Origin: Ophiosphaerella korrae
Taxonomy: Eukaryota; Ascomycota; Dothideomycetes; Pleosporales; Phaeosphaeriaceae
DNA length: 11,577 bases
NCBI GenBank assembly: GCA_028456385.1
Contig: JALNQF010000897.1
Span: forward strand, 1-11,577
Direction: 5' to 3'
In this document: one piece after another, positions 1 to 8,740 of the stretch
Position numbering within the stretch: position 1 is the first letter of the stretch
How the letters are laid out: each line of letters begins with the position of its first letter
The notes under the pieces: model-generated
Seen by the model: only the letters and a program-made list of their open reading frames with translations
Database searches by the model: none
Told to the model about the DNA's origin: nothing
Program-made: the position numbers and the translations under genes

Positions 1-1
1 T

Positions 2-719
2 ATAATAGATATAGAGGAACGAGATAAAGAATAGAAGTTTGTTTAGAAATACTTACTAGTTATAAGTATAGAGGAAGTATGCAAAGACTAGAAAGAACGC
101 AATCTTAAAGAAATAAAGTTTATACTATTTTAAGAATAGATAAAGCAATATATAGTTATAGTAAGAAGAATACCTATATAAAAAGAATAGTAATACCTTA
201 TAAGAGAGACGCGATAGATTAACGAAGCCTACACACTAAGAATACTAGTAGTGTACTATATCCTAATAATAGATACACCTAGTAGAAGCAAATACTAGGA
301 AGGGGATAACAAAATAACAGACCTAAAATATCTAGTACACTTTAAAGTATTATAGATATTATACCTAGATAAGAATTGTATTATATACAGAAACCCTAAA
401 GTAAATAACAACGCATAGCCTATAAGGAGAAGAGGCTATAACTATACAAGAGTAATTATAGTAGAAGACATCTAAGGATAGGAAATAATCCTAGAAGATA
501 GATATATAGTAGTAAGACCTAGCCTAAAATTATCTAAGAAATGCGTCTAAGGAGGACTATAGTATAAATGTATATACAACGAGTGTCTAAAACACGAAGA
601 ATATAAATTTAAAGTAGGCCTATAGCTCTAGAAAGATAGACAATTCAATAAATTACTAAAGCAAGAAAGGCTAGAAGGTATAGGAGGCCTATATATTACA
701 AAAATAGGTATATACTAAA
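2..719 (+). pseudogene. Gag-like N-terminal part of element A polyprotein (degraded, partial)
   Basis: The stretch upstream of the protease reads in the same frame as pol and has coding-like composition, rich in Lys, Glu, Ile and Leu, with scattered stops. By position it should be the C-terminal part of gag or the gag-pol linker, which packages the RNA into particles. No classical C-x2-C-x4-H-x4-C knuckle is visible. A short cysteine and histidine cluster at 566-607 (KCIYNECLKHEEYKF) has spacing C-x4-C-x2-H and could be a divergent or damaged zinc site. The start lies outside the window. Assignment to gag rests only on position and frame continuity. Confidence 0.5.
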
Positions 720-1005
720 GAAAGAAAGTACGATTAATAATTAATAGTAGAGCTACAAGAAACTTTATATTAAAGAAGTTTGTAGAAACATAGGGAATAA
801 AGTATACAACAAAGAAATACCCTTAACAACTAAGCACAATCAAAGGAAAACTATTTTAGGAACTAATACAGTTTAAGACAGTACTTTTAATACTAAGGTT
901 AGAAGGACTAGAAATCTAGAATATAGTTATAGATATAACAACAATCAATAATAAACAAGATATAATATTAGGTATACTATAGTTATAAATAACTAACCTA
1001 CACAT
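720..1005 (+). pseudogene. Element A aspartic protease (retropepsin) domain, inactivated
   Basis: Retropepsin cleaves the gag-pol polyprotein during particle maturation. The active-site segment reads NSRATRNFI at 743-769, where the family has Asp-Ser-Gly-Ala-Thr. The catalytic Asp has become Asn and the Gly has become Arg, both G-to-A changes on the coding strand. The conserved C-terminal segment DIILGI lies at 959-976, close to the expected distance. Several stops lie between and after these motifs. The domain continues in frame from the gag-like region and into the linker that leads to reverse transcriptase. Recognition is solid because both motifs are present in order and in frame; the enzyme would be dead. 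Confidence 0.85.
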
Positions 1006-1229
1006 TAATTAGAGAATAGGAAAAATTAGTTATAGTAAAACTAATACACTAAAAGCTAACATAAGCACCTATAAAGGAGAATTCCTAGAAGAATACAAGA
1101 AATAGGAAAAGTAGCTTATAGAGCTAGAAGACTACCTTCTAGAATACTAACTATAGGACTTAGCAATAGAACTAGAAGAAGAAAAGAACGTAGGATAGAG
1201 CCTAGTCTACTAAAAAATAGAAGAAGAAT

Positions 1230-1880
1230 CTAAGATTAAACGATTATTTATACAAAATATAATAAAGAAAGGATAGATAAGAGAATCTAAATCTTTAGTA
1301 GTATATAGATTAATATTTGTAGACAAAAAAGAGATAAGCGACAAAAGACCCTACGTAGATTTTAGAAAAACTAACGTAATTATAAACAAGAACTAATACC
1401 TACTACTACAAATAGATAAAATACAAGATAGGCTATAAAAAGTAAAGATCTTTACAAAACTAGATATATAAAACGCATACTACTAGATTAGAATTAAGAA
1501 AGGAGACGAGTAGAAAACAGCGTTTAGAACACAATACAGACTATATAAATACTTAGTTATACTGTTTAGCTTAACAAATGCACTAGCAGCATTCTAAGAA
1601 AGAATTAACATAGTACTAAGAGAGTACTTAGATATATTTATATTCGCATACTTAGACAATATCCTTATATTCTTAGAAGTAGAGGAAGAACACGTGTAAT
1701 ATATACACAAAGTGTTAAAGAAACTAGTAGAAGCTAAAATGTTTCTTAAGATAAGAAAATGCGAGTTCTATACAAAGGAAACAGATTTCCTTAGATTTAT
1801 TATTAAACTAGGAAAAATTAAGATTAACTTAGAAAAGATTAACTTAATTAACAAATAGCTAACACTAAAGAACCTAAAAG
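1230..1880 (+). pseudogene. Element A reverse transcriptase domain, inactivated
   Basis: Reverse transcriptase copies the element's RNA into DNA. Classic Ty3/gypsy motifs appear in order and in one frame: YVDFRKTNVI at about 1352-1381, KLDI followed by a stop and NAYY at 1457-1480 with the first catalytic Asp kept at 1463-1465, and FAYLDNILIF at 1643-1672. In the last, the second Asp of the YLDD catalytic box is Asn (codon AAT at 1658-1660). The following stretch (KKLVEAKMFLKIRKCEF, about 1718-1768) matches the usual thumb region. In-frame TAG and TAA codons sit where the family has Gln or similar residues. This is one of the clearest identifications in the window. Confidence 0.93.
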
Positions 1881-1999
1881 AGGTATAATAATTTTATAGG
1901 CTAGCTAACTTTTGTAGAAAGTTAATAGTAAGATAGTCTAAAGATATAGAACTAATAACAAGACTTATAAAAAAGGACACGCTGTTTAAATAGATAAAA

Positions 2000-2475
2000 G
2001 AATACGATAAAGTATTTAACAAGATTAAAAAGAAGTTTATAGAAAACCTAGTTATTAGAATGTATAACCTAGACCTACTAGTAATAGTAAAAACAGACGT
2101 ATCTAACTTAGTCTATAGAATAGCACTAATACAAGAAGACCTAGAGACTAAAAAGGAATACTTAGTCGAATACTTCTCTAAGAAGATAAAAATAGTAGAA
2201 CTTAATTACCTAATCTATAACAAAGAGATGCTAGTAATCTACAAAGTATTTAAATAATAGAGAGTATACCTACAAAGAGTAAAGTACTAGACGAAGGTCT
2301 ATATAGACTACAAGAATCTTATAAGATTTATAATAAACAAAGAATTGTTACAACGCTATACAAGATAGTAGGAATACTTGTTAACATTTAATATAGAAAT
2401 TATACATATAAAAGGGAAAGATAACTAATTTATAGACGCTCTAAGTAGAAGACTAGACTTACAAGAAGAAGTAAG
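2000..2475 (+). pseudogene. Element A RNase H domain, with an uninterrupted 65-codon piece
   Basis: RNase H removes the RNA template from the RNA-DNA hybrid. The segment 2060-2257 happens to have kept an ATG and no stop for 65 codons; it is a fragment of this domain, not an independent gene. Within it are the first catalytic Asp in KTDVSNLV (codon 2096-2098) and the catalytic Glu in NKEMLVI (2225-2227). After two stops the domain continues in frame with the family's closing signature, HIKGKDN-stop-FIDALSRR, from 2405, including the Asp at 2435-2437. The three acidic catalytic positions recognised are therefore kept, although the protein cannot be made. Confidence 0.9.
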
Positions 2476-2639
2476 CGCTACTAGTATAGTTCTAGTTAAG
2501 AACAAGGAAGGATATTTAGTCCTAAATACACCTAAGATAGCTACAACACTTAAGAGGATAAGCAATAAGCTAAACAAATAGATTTAGAAAATAACACAAG
2601 AAGTATCTAAAGAAATAGAGAAACTTAAAATCTAAGACA

Positions 2640-3600
2640 GATTTGTACAAGTATATAGAAGAACATATATTCTAGGAAAAATTTAAAGGGAATTTATACG
2701 ACAATTCTATAAATTGCTAGTACATAGTTACTAAGGCATCGAGAAAATATTAGATAGACTACTACAAGATTACTATATTCTAAAAGCAAGACAACTAGTA
2801 ATAGAAGTACTACAAGACTGTATAGAATATTAAAGAAACAAATACAATAGATATACACTATATAGAATACTACAACTAGTAGAAGTACTAGAATAACTAT
2901 AGAGAGTTATTACAATAGACTTTATTACAAAGTTACCTAAGTCTAAAGATCTAATATTAGGAGTTAAATACGATAGAATCCTAACAATAGTAGATAAACT
3001 TACGAAGTATACATACTTTAGACTATACAAGGAAAAAAGTAAGATAGAGGTTATAGCACACTAGGTTCTAGAAACTATAATTAGTTAATATAGACTACTA
3101 GATAAGATTATTATAGATAGAGATATACGATTTATATCAAAACTATAGGGAATGATAACAGCGCAATTAGGAATATAATACGCAATATCTATAGTATATT
3201 ATCTACAAATAGATAGATAATTAGAACGAATAAATTAGATAGTAGAATAGTACTTAAGATGCTACCTTAACTACAACTAGAACAACTAGGTATAGCTACT
3301 ACCTATAGTATAATTAGCATACAATAGCGCAAAGAATATAGTAATAGGAGTATTACTCTTCTTTGCAAACTATAGATTTAAGCCTAATGTATATTAGATA
3401 CTATAGAATTAAATATCTTAGTCCTTAAGAGGAGAAAACTTTACTAATAGACTTAGAGATATACACAACTAATTAAGATAGGATATAGAATTCCTACATA
3501 ATCAAATAGCAAAGTACTACAACAAGAAGTATAAGAAAGGACCCTAATTTAGAGAGGGAGAAAAAGTATAGTTAGTACGCAAGAATATTAAGAGTAAACG
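2640..3600 (+). pseudogene. Element A integrase: damaged H2C2 finger plus core with intact D-D-E codons
   Basis: Integrase inserts the cDNA into the host genome. The N-terminal zinc finger is recognisable at about 2700-2840. Its first His position is Tyr (2708-2710), a His is kept at 2723-2725, the first Cys is kept at 2819-2821 and the second is Tyr (2828-2830). The catalytic core follows: Asp in TIDFITKLP (2918-2920), DRILTIVDKLTKY at 2972-3010, Asp in IIDRDIRF (3116-3118), and Glu in LERIN (3224-3226). The last two are separated by exactly 35 residues, the D-35-E spacing of retroviral-type integrases. The C-terminal part around 3520-3600 (KYYNKKYKKGP, then a stop and FREGEKV) matches the usual end of gypsy integrases. 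Many stops interrupt it. Confidence 0.92.
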
Positions 3601-3784
3601 ACCTAGTTTAAAATTAGACTACGTTAAGATAGGACTATACGAGATTAAAAGAGAAGTTATACTAGTTACATTTAAACTAAAACTACTAAATAAAATAAAG
3701 ATATACTTAACCTTCTACGTAGCGCTACTTAAGATAGTATTATAGAACGCAGAACTACTAGTGTACAAAGTAGACACGTATAGA

Positions 3785-3958
3785 GAATAAGAAGAATAGG
3801 AAGTTAAGAAAATCTTAGTACACTAGTTCTGTAATAGTAGGAACTACTACCTAGTAGAATAGATAGGTATAGACGAGAAAGGACAACTATAGGAAAAAAT
3901 ATAGGAACTAGAAGATAATCTTAACTACCCTAAGAAATTAGAGGAGTTCTAAAATTAA
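3785..3958 (+). pseudogene. Element A C-terminal chromodomain, degraded
   Basis: A chromodomain at the end of the integrase is typical of chromoviruses and binds methylated histone H3 tails, steering new insertions to heterochromatin. The frame shows the pattern of that fold: EVKKILVH near 3800, YLVE followed by a stop and IGID at 3848-3874, then a stop followed by EKI and a further stop before ELEDNLNYPKKLEEF. The stops at 3860-3862 and 3890-3892 are TAG at the two positions where chromodomains carry conserved Trp, so they are best read as TGG changed to TAG. The natural stop is probably at 3956-3958, after the in-frame TAA at 3950-3952. Confidence 0.85.
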
Positions 3959-4560
3959 AACTCTCTAGAACGCCTAGTAGCGAACTAAGAGAATTAACAT
4001 TACTAACGATAGATAGAAAGACAATAGGGACGTCTAGCGTAGGACCTACTACAGCAACACTAAACGCCTTATCTAGATCTAGCTTAGCTTCTAGAGCTAC
4101 TAACTACTTAGCTAATTTCTTATTATTTAAGGCCTTTATCTTACGAAGACGAGAGAGATAAGCCTAATTCTCTACTAGCTTACTCTACGTAAGCTCCTAG
4201 ATACGCTCGCGCTTAGCTTTAGCCTCTACAATTTAAGATAGTAATTTCTCTTAAGTCTAGTTAATAGCTTTCCCTATTATCGTTAAGCTTAGACGTAAAA
4301 ATAAGCGTAATAAATATACACTTAGAAAGAGAAACACTAGATATATTACAAGAACTACGTATGTTTGCGCAAATACATACCTTGTAAGCCCTACTATTGT
4401 TTATAGAAATAATATAAGGAAGAGACTTAGGGTTTAACTTAGGAGAAGCACAATAAGAACAAGGAAATATTTTAACACTATTGCGCAATATACAATTAGT
4501 AAGAAGATAGTAACGACGCGTAGATAAAATAGGTATTAGGGAGGATAAAGAACTCTATAT
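3951..4560 (-). pseudogene. Element C: degraded small gene with CxxC motif and charged coiled-coil-like tail
   Basis: The upstream part is open from 4488 to 4261, but its first codon is TTG rather than ATG. Reading on upstream of that codon (to about 4558) continues sensibly, so the true start is probably farther up. It contains a Cys-x2-Cys pair (PCSYC) and a second cluster with spacing C-x-C-x5-C (VCICANIRSSCNI). Below about 4250 the coding-like signal moves to another minus-strand frame, with EKLL, IVEAKAKRERI, AYLSRLRKIKALNNKKL and LVALEAKLDLDKAF, highly charged and heptad-like, ending near 3951. This implies a frameshift between about 4230 and 4275, or two separate pieces. From memory, a Cys-pair head with a charged coiled-coil tail resembles short repeated hypothetical proteins of ascomycetes; that link is unverified. 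No function is assigned. Confidence 0.5.
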
Positions 4561-4758
4561 TAATAAAGAAACTAGGTTAATAACCTTAGCCCTAGGATAG
4601 ATAAACTAAGGTCCGCCTAGAAGGAGAGATAGTGTTACAGGCGTAATAGAAGAAATCGAGATAGAACTAATTAGTCTTAGTCTAGGCGCTGACAAAGTAT
4701 AGGACGAGCAAGGTAACAACTTTGATTAGGAAACTACGTATAATTAGGACACCTAGAG
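4560..4758. other. Intergenic patch with milder mutation, no gene called
   Basis: This stretch keeps more CG, CA and TG than its surroundings, for example around 4680-4725. Both strands offer short coding-like runs. On plus, 4514-4597 and 4610-4700 read with few stops in the frame of element A. On minus, about 4592-4740 is fairly open in one frame. Neither shows a motif I recognise, and the two contradict each other, so no gene is called. By position it could hold the upstream region of element C or a remnant of another element. Confidence 0.4.
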
Positions 4759-4850
4759 TAATCTATAATCTATAGACTCTTAGTAGTAGTAGATTATAGA
4801 TTAAGCTAATCTATAATCTATTAATCTTAGTAAATATAGATTATAGATTA
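4759..4850. repeat. Nested inverted repeats built on a TAATCTA-type unit
   Basis: Two inverted repeats lie one inside the other. The outer arms are 16 bp and perfect: TAATCTATAATCTATA at 4759-4774 and its reverse complement at 4835-4850. The inner arms are 14 bp and perfect: TAGATTATAGATTA at 4790-4803 and TAATCTATAATCTA at 4807-4820, separated only by AGC. All four arms are copies of one short AT-rich unit in alternating orientation. The sequence could form a cruciform or, if transcribed, a hairpin. It lies between element C and the broken end of element B. Its origin is unknown: a degraded satellite, a MITE end or chance in AT-rich DNA are all possible. Confidence 0.75.
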
Positions 4851-5010
4851 TAGTAAGTATATAGTTATTAGTAATACGTATTATTAGGATAGTATTAGTA
4901 ATTTAATCCTTTAACTATAGAACGCTAATACAAGATAGTTGTAAAATATCTTCTATTGTTTATAGTTATTATAGATTACTCCTAAGCTTTTACTATTACC
5001 TTGTAATCTA
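4851..5010. other. Junction region beyond the broken C-terminal side of element B
   Basis: Going down the minus strand, the element B frame is coding-like to about 5010 (reading ITSLLSSTTGAYLKGG near its end). It then runs into dense stops without recognisable motifs. No integrase, LTR end, tRNA or other feature is seen here. A mild cluster of unmutated G and C lies at 5010-5045 (CCCCCTTT and CACCTG). This is probably the original end of B's sequence or a deletion or insertion breakpoint. Confidence 0.4.
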
Positions 5011-5019
5011 CTAACCCCC

Positions 5020-5740
5020 TTTAAGATAGGCACCTGTAGTCGAGGATAGGAGGCTTGTTATATTTTAGGTATCTATTTTACTTATTCTAGCTAGGGTTTA
5101 TAGTGTTACTAGCTATTTTACAATATTGCGTAGAAAAAGCGTTTCTAGAGTATCTAGTACGCTTAGGTCTATTTCTATCTTTAAGTATATAAATTCTAGG
5201 TCCTAAGAGCTTATCTATAGCAAGATAAGAGTTATAGACCCTAGATAGTAGTTTATAAATTCTTCTACGTCTTCTTTAGGCTCTTTTAGTAGCTACTATC
5301 CTAGTAGCTCTAGTTGCCTTAAGAGAGTATCTACTACTACGTTCTTTTTCTTAGCTACGTACTTTATATTAAATTCCTATATATTTAGAAGAGTAAGCTA
5401 TCTTGTAATTAGAGCTTCTAGGAGTTTACTAGCGCTTTAATTAAGTTAATCTATAAGTATATAGGTATCTATTTTTACTATAAAATAAACTCTATAGATC
5501 TATAGGTAGAATTTCTTAAGTACTAGTAGTATAGCTTTATACTTATATTTCTTAGAATCTTAGTTATACTCTAAAAGTAACTATACTCTTAATTTATAGC
5601 GTACTATATTCTAATAGCCTTTTAGGTTTTCTTACTAGAGTACTACGCTCTAACTCTTTTTACTTCTATTAACTAATATAATAATTAGTCTAATAAGCTT
5701 ACTATAGTCTATAGAGACTAATACTAGTATACTAGTTAGT
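5020..5740 (-). pseudogene. Element B RNase H domain and C-terminal extension, degraded
   Basis: This follows reverse transcriptase in frame. The domain begins near 5730 (LVSIDYS). Its first catalytic Asp position is Asn: the family segment around LAVDAS reads LVNRS, with codon AAT at 5668-5670. Later come FYL-stop-IYRVYFIVKIDTY (about 5460-5512), matching the family's conserved core, and the closing signature VAKKKNVVVDTLLRQLE at 5308-5358, where the Asp at 5329-5331 is kept. The extension beyond, at 5020-5290, has an acidic linker (PKEDVEEFIN) and ends with TLARISKID near 5075-5097. That resembles the linker that normally leads on to integrase, but the sequence stops making sense soon after. 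Confidence 0.85.
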
Positions 5741-5879
5741 TAGGTTTTTAATTTATCTATAGTAAGAGAAGCTTCTTAACTCTATTTAAATTCCTTGTTC
5801 TTCTTTAGTAGCTTAAATAGTAGTATTACTATCTTAGTAAAACCTTTAATCTAGATTCTATAGTATACGTAAAAGCTAA

Positions 5880-6700
5880 TAAATATTTAGACTTCTTTTA
5901 GAAATCTATAGGCTAGCTATTTAATTATCTTTTAGACCTTTTTATTAGCTAGGTACTAGCCCTCTTTATTTACTATATACTCTATAATCTCTATAAAGTT
6001 GTAGTACTAATCTAATTTAAGACCTAAAGTAGTAGTACTAGCCCTCTTAAGGTTACGTAAAACTTTATCTATATTAATAATATATTTACTAATAAACCTT
6101 TAGATCCTAGGTTCTAGTAAGTCTAAGTTATAGTCTATTTTTAGGCCTTTTACTATAATGTTATCTATATATAATATATAGCTAGTTAGAATTAATTCTT
6201 ATAAGATTTTAGTTACTACTTATATAAACTTAGTAATAGAGTTTATAGTACCTATAAGTAGAGTATATTACTATACTAGTCTATAAGTTAGCGTATAAAA
6301 TACTATAAGTAGTCTAGAGTCTTAATAGAGCTCTACTTAATTATATCTAGAGAAGAAGTCTATTAAGGATATAATATAGTAACTTACAAATTCTTCTAAG
6401 AATTTATCTAGGTTTAGAGGTAGGTTAGCGTCCCTAATAGTTATACTATTAGTACGCTAGGTATTATTAATAAGTTAGTATCCTTAGTCCTTTTTCTTTA
6501 CTAGAAACTAGGAGTTACTATATAGGCTTTTACTTAATTTAAAGACTTCTTAGTCTAACTATTTTTAAATTATCTTGTTAACTACTTCTCTTAGTTTATA
6601 AAGTATAGAGAAGCTATCTTCTTTCTAGGCCTTATAAAGTACTATGTTAATTTAAACTAGTAAGATAATATTAAAGTAGATATAGCCTAATTCTATAAAG
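5880..6700 (-). pseudogene. Element B reverse transcriptase domain, inactivated
   Basis: Motifs appear in order on the minus strand. Near 6700 is SFNFIELGYIYFNI. Then comes YSNS-stop-FLVKKKD, with TAG at 6508-6510 where the family has Trp. ITIRDANLPLNLDKFLEEF spans about 6380-6438. SLIDFFSRYN follows, with the first catalytic Asp kept at 6358-6360 and a TAA at 6337-6339 where Gln is usual. YTLLIGTIN lies at about 6241-6270. The catalytic box reads YIDNIIVKG, with Asn (AAC, 6160-6162) in place of the second Asp. Below this the thumb and connection segments continue (VYYRI at 5850-5865, IKGFTKI). The frame is unbroken apart from stops. The enzyme would be inactive for several independent reasons. 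Confidence 0.93.
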
Positions 6701-7440
6701 TTAAAGCTTAACGTAGCTTCTTGATATAGAAAAATTTTAATTAGTATCTTTCTTTCTCTTAGCTATAGCTAGTTAGCAATCTTTATTTTTACTAGCTATT
6801 CTTCTATAACCTAAGTACTTATAGAAAAAAGAGTAGTCTTATTAGTAATATATTATTAGAATTGTCTCTAGCTTTAGTTATTATTTACTAGCTACCTAAG
6901 TTCTACTCTTACTTTCTAGTCTAATTAACCCTCTACCTAGTAGGGCTATACTAAGGAGTTATAGACTAGCTATACTTTTTTACCTTTTAACTTATATATA
7001 GTATTTAGCTTAAATTATAGTTCTATCTTTAATAAGCTCTTAGGTATCTATTTTCTTCTTTCTACTTATTTCTATATCTCTACGAGGTCTTTTAGGATTT
7101 CTAAGATACTTTTATCTAAGGAAATACTAGCTTGTTTTATTATTATTAGATCTACTTATAGATTATTCTATAATTCCTAGTATAGATACTAGGTACTACT
7201 AATAGTTCTCTAGGCGTCTCTTTCTTATTTCTTTATTTTCTAGGTGTCTATTTATAGAACTTTACTCCTAGTAGTAGGGTTTCTTACTAGTTTTTCTATT
7301 ATTATTATATTTATCTATCTTATACTTCCTATTCTATTAAATATTACTATAAACTTTATAGAAGTATTTTAATTTTTTAACTAAACCTTATAGTATATTT
7401 AGCTATTATCTTCTTATTTAAAAGAGTATCGACAATCTAT
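6700..7440 (-). pseudogene. Element B linker between protease and reverse transcriptase
   Basis: This stretch stays in the element B frame, with coding-like charged segments (ASISLDKSILEILKDL near 7090-7134, LRERKILIKIF near 6727-6760) and many stops. Trp and Gln positions cannot be told apart with confidence here. Fungal gypsy polyproteins of this kind carry a poorly conserved linker at this point, usually without a named domain. I see no extra enzyme motif and no sign that another gene is nested here. Confidence 0.55.
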
Positions 7441-7695
7441 TATAAATAGGTTCCTAAGGATTATTAGGTAAGAGAGACCTCTTATAATAAAGAAGTTAGA
7501 CTAGACTTTAATACTTCTAATAATAACTAGTACGCCCTATATAATCTCTTTAAAGGACTCCTTTACTCTATTTGTAGTAACTAGCTATACTCTAGCTATT
7601 TCTTTAGGTATAGAAGTTATACTTAAGCTAGTAGCTAGAGCTATTTTAAGGTAGATTATATTAAGTTCTACTCCTAAGTTAAGTAGGGCTAGTAG
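7440..7695 (-). pseudogene. Element B aspartic protease domain, inactivated
   Basis: The active-site segment reads NLGVELNIIYL, starting with AAC at 7678-7680. Gypsy proteases of this family have an Asp followed by Ser or Leu, Gly, Ala, Glu, hydrophobic, Asn, so the catalytic Asp is now Asn. After about 70 residues comes the closing segment YLIILRNLFI (7441-7470), corresponding to the conserved Ile-Leu-Gly-x-Pro region with Gly changed to Arg. Between them ITSIPKEIARV (about 7588-7620) fits the strand and flap region. It lies upstream of reverse transcriptase in the same frame, as expected. Identification rests on the order and spacing of these degraded motifs. Confidence 0.75.
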
Positions 7696-8740
7696 TCTAG
7701 TCCTATAGACCTAGATTATTACTTTTAGGTATTCTTTTCTAAGTCTTTTAATCCTACTAGGTTAGTTATATTCTAGGTACTCTCTTACTATATTTATATT
7801 AGCTATAAAACTAGTAGAGCGTATAGGTATAATAAGGGGTACCTTAGTAGAGGAGCCTAAAGGTTTATAGGCTCTATACCTAACGATTTTTCTATTTATA
7901 GCTTCTACTATTACTTAGTTAAGAATATTAGTATTTATTATATATAGGTGCGGGCTATTCTAGGATAGAGCTACTAGTAGTCCCTTAGGGCTCTAAAGCA
8001 TCTCTCCTAAGTCTTTAGTTATACTTACTATTACTCTTATATTTATAAACTCTTCTAACTTATCTACTATAAAAGTAGGCTTTATAAGCTTCTTAAGAAA
8101 GTCTAGTATATTAGCTAGGAGTATTTATATAAGTAGAGATACTAGCGCTTCTATAACTTTTTATATTACCTCTTTAGTATTTAGTTTTAGAGTATTAATC
8201 TACCTAAGCTTTTTTACGTAGTTCTTTTGTTTATCTATTTTTTTAAAAGGTTATTCTAGATCTATTTCTATTTCTATATTATTAAATTAAGTCTACTTAG
8301 ATTTAAAGAATTTAGCCTCTTTTTTGTAATTATTTTGTATAGCTAGAATAGGTACTAAGGGCTCTTAGGTCCTAAACCTTACTATAGTAATGTATATAGT
8401 TTTAGTAATATCTTCTTCTACTAGATCTTCTTTTATTTTTAGTTACTATATCTAGAATCTATTATATTCTTCTACGCTTACTATTCTATCTTCTTCTAAA
8501 TTGTCTATTATACCCCTAAGTAAGTTTATTACTACTATTATCTAAGGCTGTGCTAGCTATTATATTGTAGGGTTTAGTGTTACCTAAAAGTCTATTTCTC
8601 TATACTTTAGGTCTTGTATTCTCTACTAGATATACTAGATTATTATATTATTCTAGTTACCTCTTGCTCTAATCTATTTAATAAACCCTTAGTAAGTTCG
8701 CTCTATACCTTATTAGTATCTTCTAGTTTCTAGATTAAAC
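7695..8740 (-). pseudogene. Element B gag-to-protease region, no recognised domain
   Basis: About 350 codons in the element B frame join the zinc knuckle to the protease. Coding-like runs include RKEYLKVII and VYRTRLLALL next to the protease (7681-7740), KKLIKPTFIVDKLEEFINKVIEALVSLLI across about 8088-8160, and an acidic section LKIKEDLVEEDITKLRGIIDNLEEDRIVSVEEYN spread over 8461-8439 and adjoining codons. Stops are frequent. One of the few surviving ATG codons on this strand is at about 7998-8000, inside GEML; it is not a credible start. I do not recognise a named domain. Confidence 0.5.

Larger units (their letters stand above)
1..3958 (+). mobile_element. Element A: RIP-degraded Ty3/gypsy chromovirus, 5' end outside window
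   Basis: This is the remains of an LTR retrotransposon polyprotein read in a single plus-strand frame (codon starts 2 modulo 3) from the left edge to about 3958. Domain order is gag-like region, protease, reverse transcriptase, RNase H, H2C2 zinc finger, integrase, chromodomain, which is the Ty3/gypsy order; a chromodomain after the integrase is the mark of chromoviruses, where it guides insertion to chromatin. Many in-frame TAA and TAG codons interrupt it, but I found no frameshift. The coding strand is A-rich. No LTR or target-site duplication was recognised at the right end, and the left end is cut by the window. Identification to Ty3/gypsy is firm; the family within it is not resolved. 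Confidence 0.93.

Noticed and set aside
2060..2257. A stop-free 65-codon frame starting with ATG, which could pass for a small gene
   Set aside because: It is an internal piece of the element A RNase H domain: it carries the first catalytic Asp and the Glu, and the frame continues on both sides past stops.
2830..3030. An open frame of 66 codons on the minus strand
   Set aside because: It lies antisense to the integrase finger and core of element A, which is firmly recognised on the plus strand. Its product is a low-complexity Ser/Tyr/Leu string with no motif.
4759..4850. A transcription terminator or riboswitch hairpin
   Set aside because: The structure is built from repeated copies of one AT-rich unit, lies next to no intact gene and has no run of T placed as in an intrinsic terminator.
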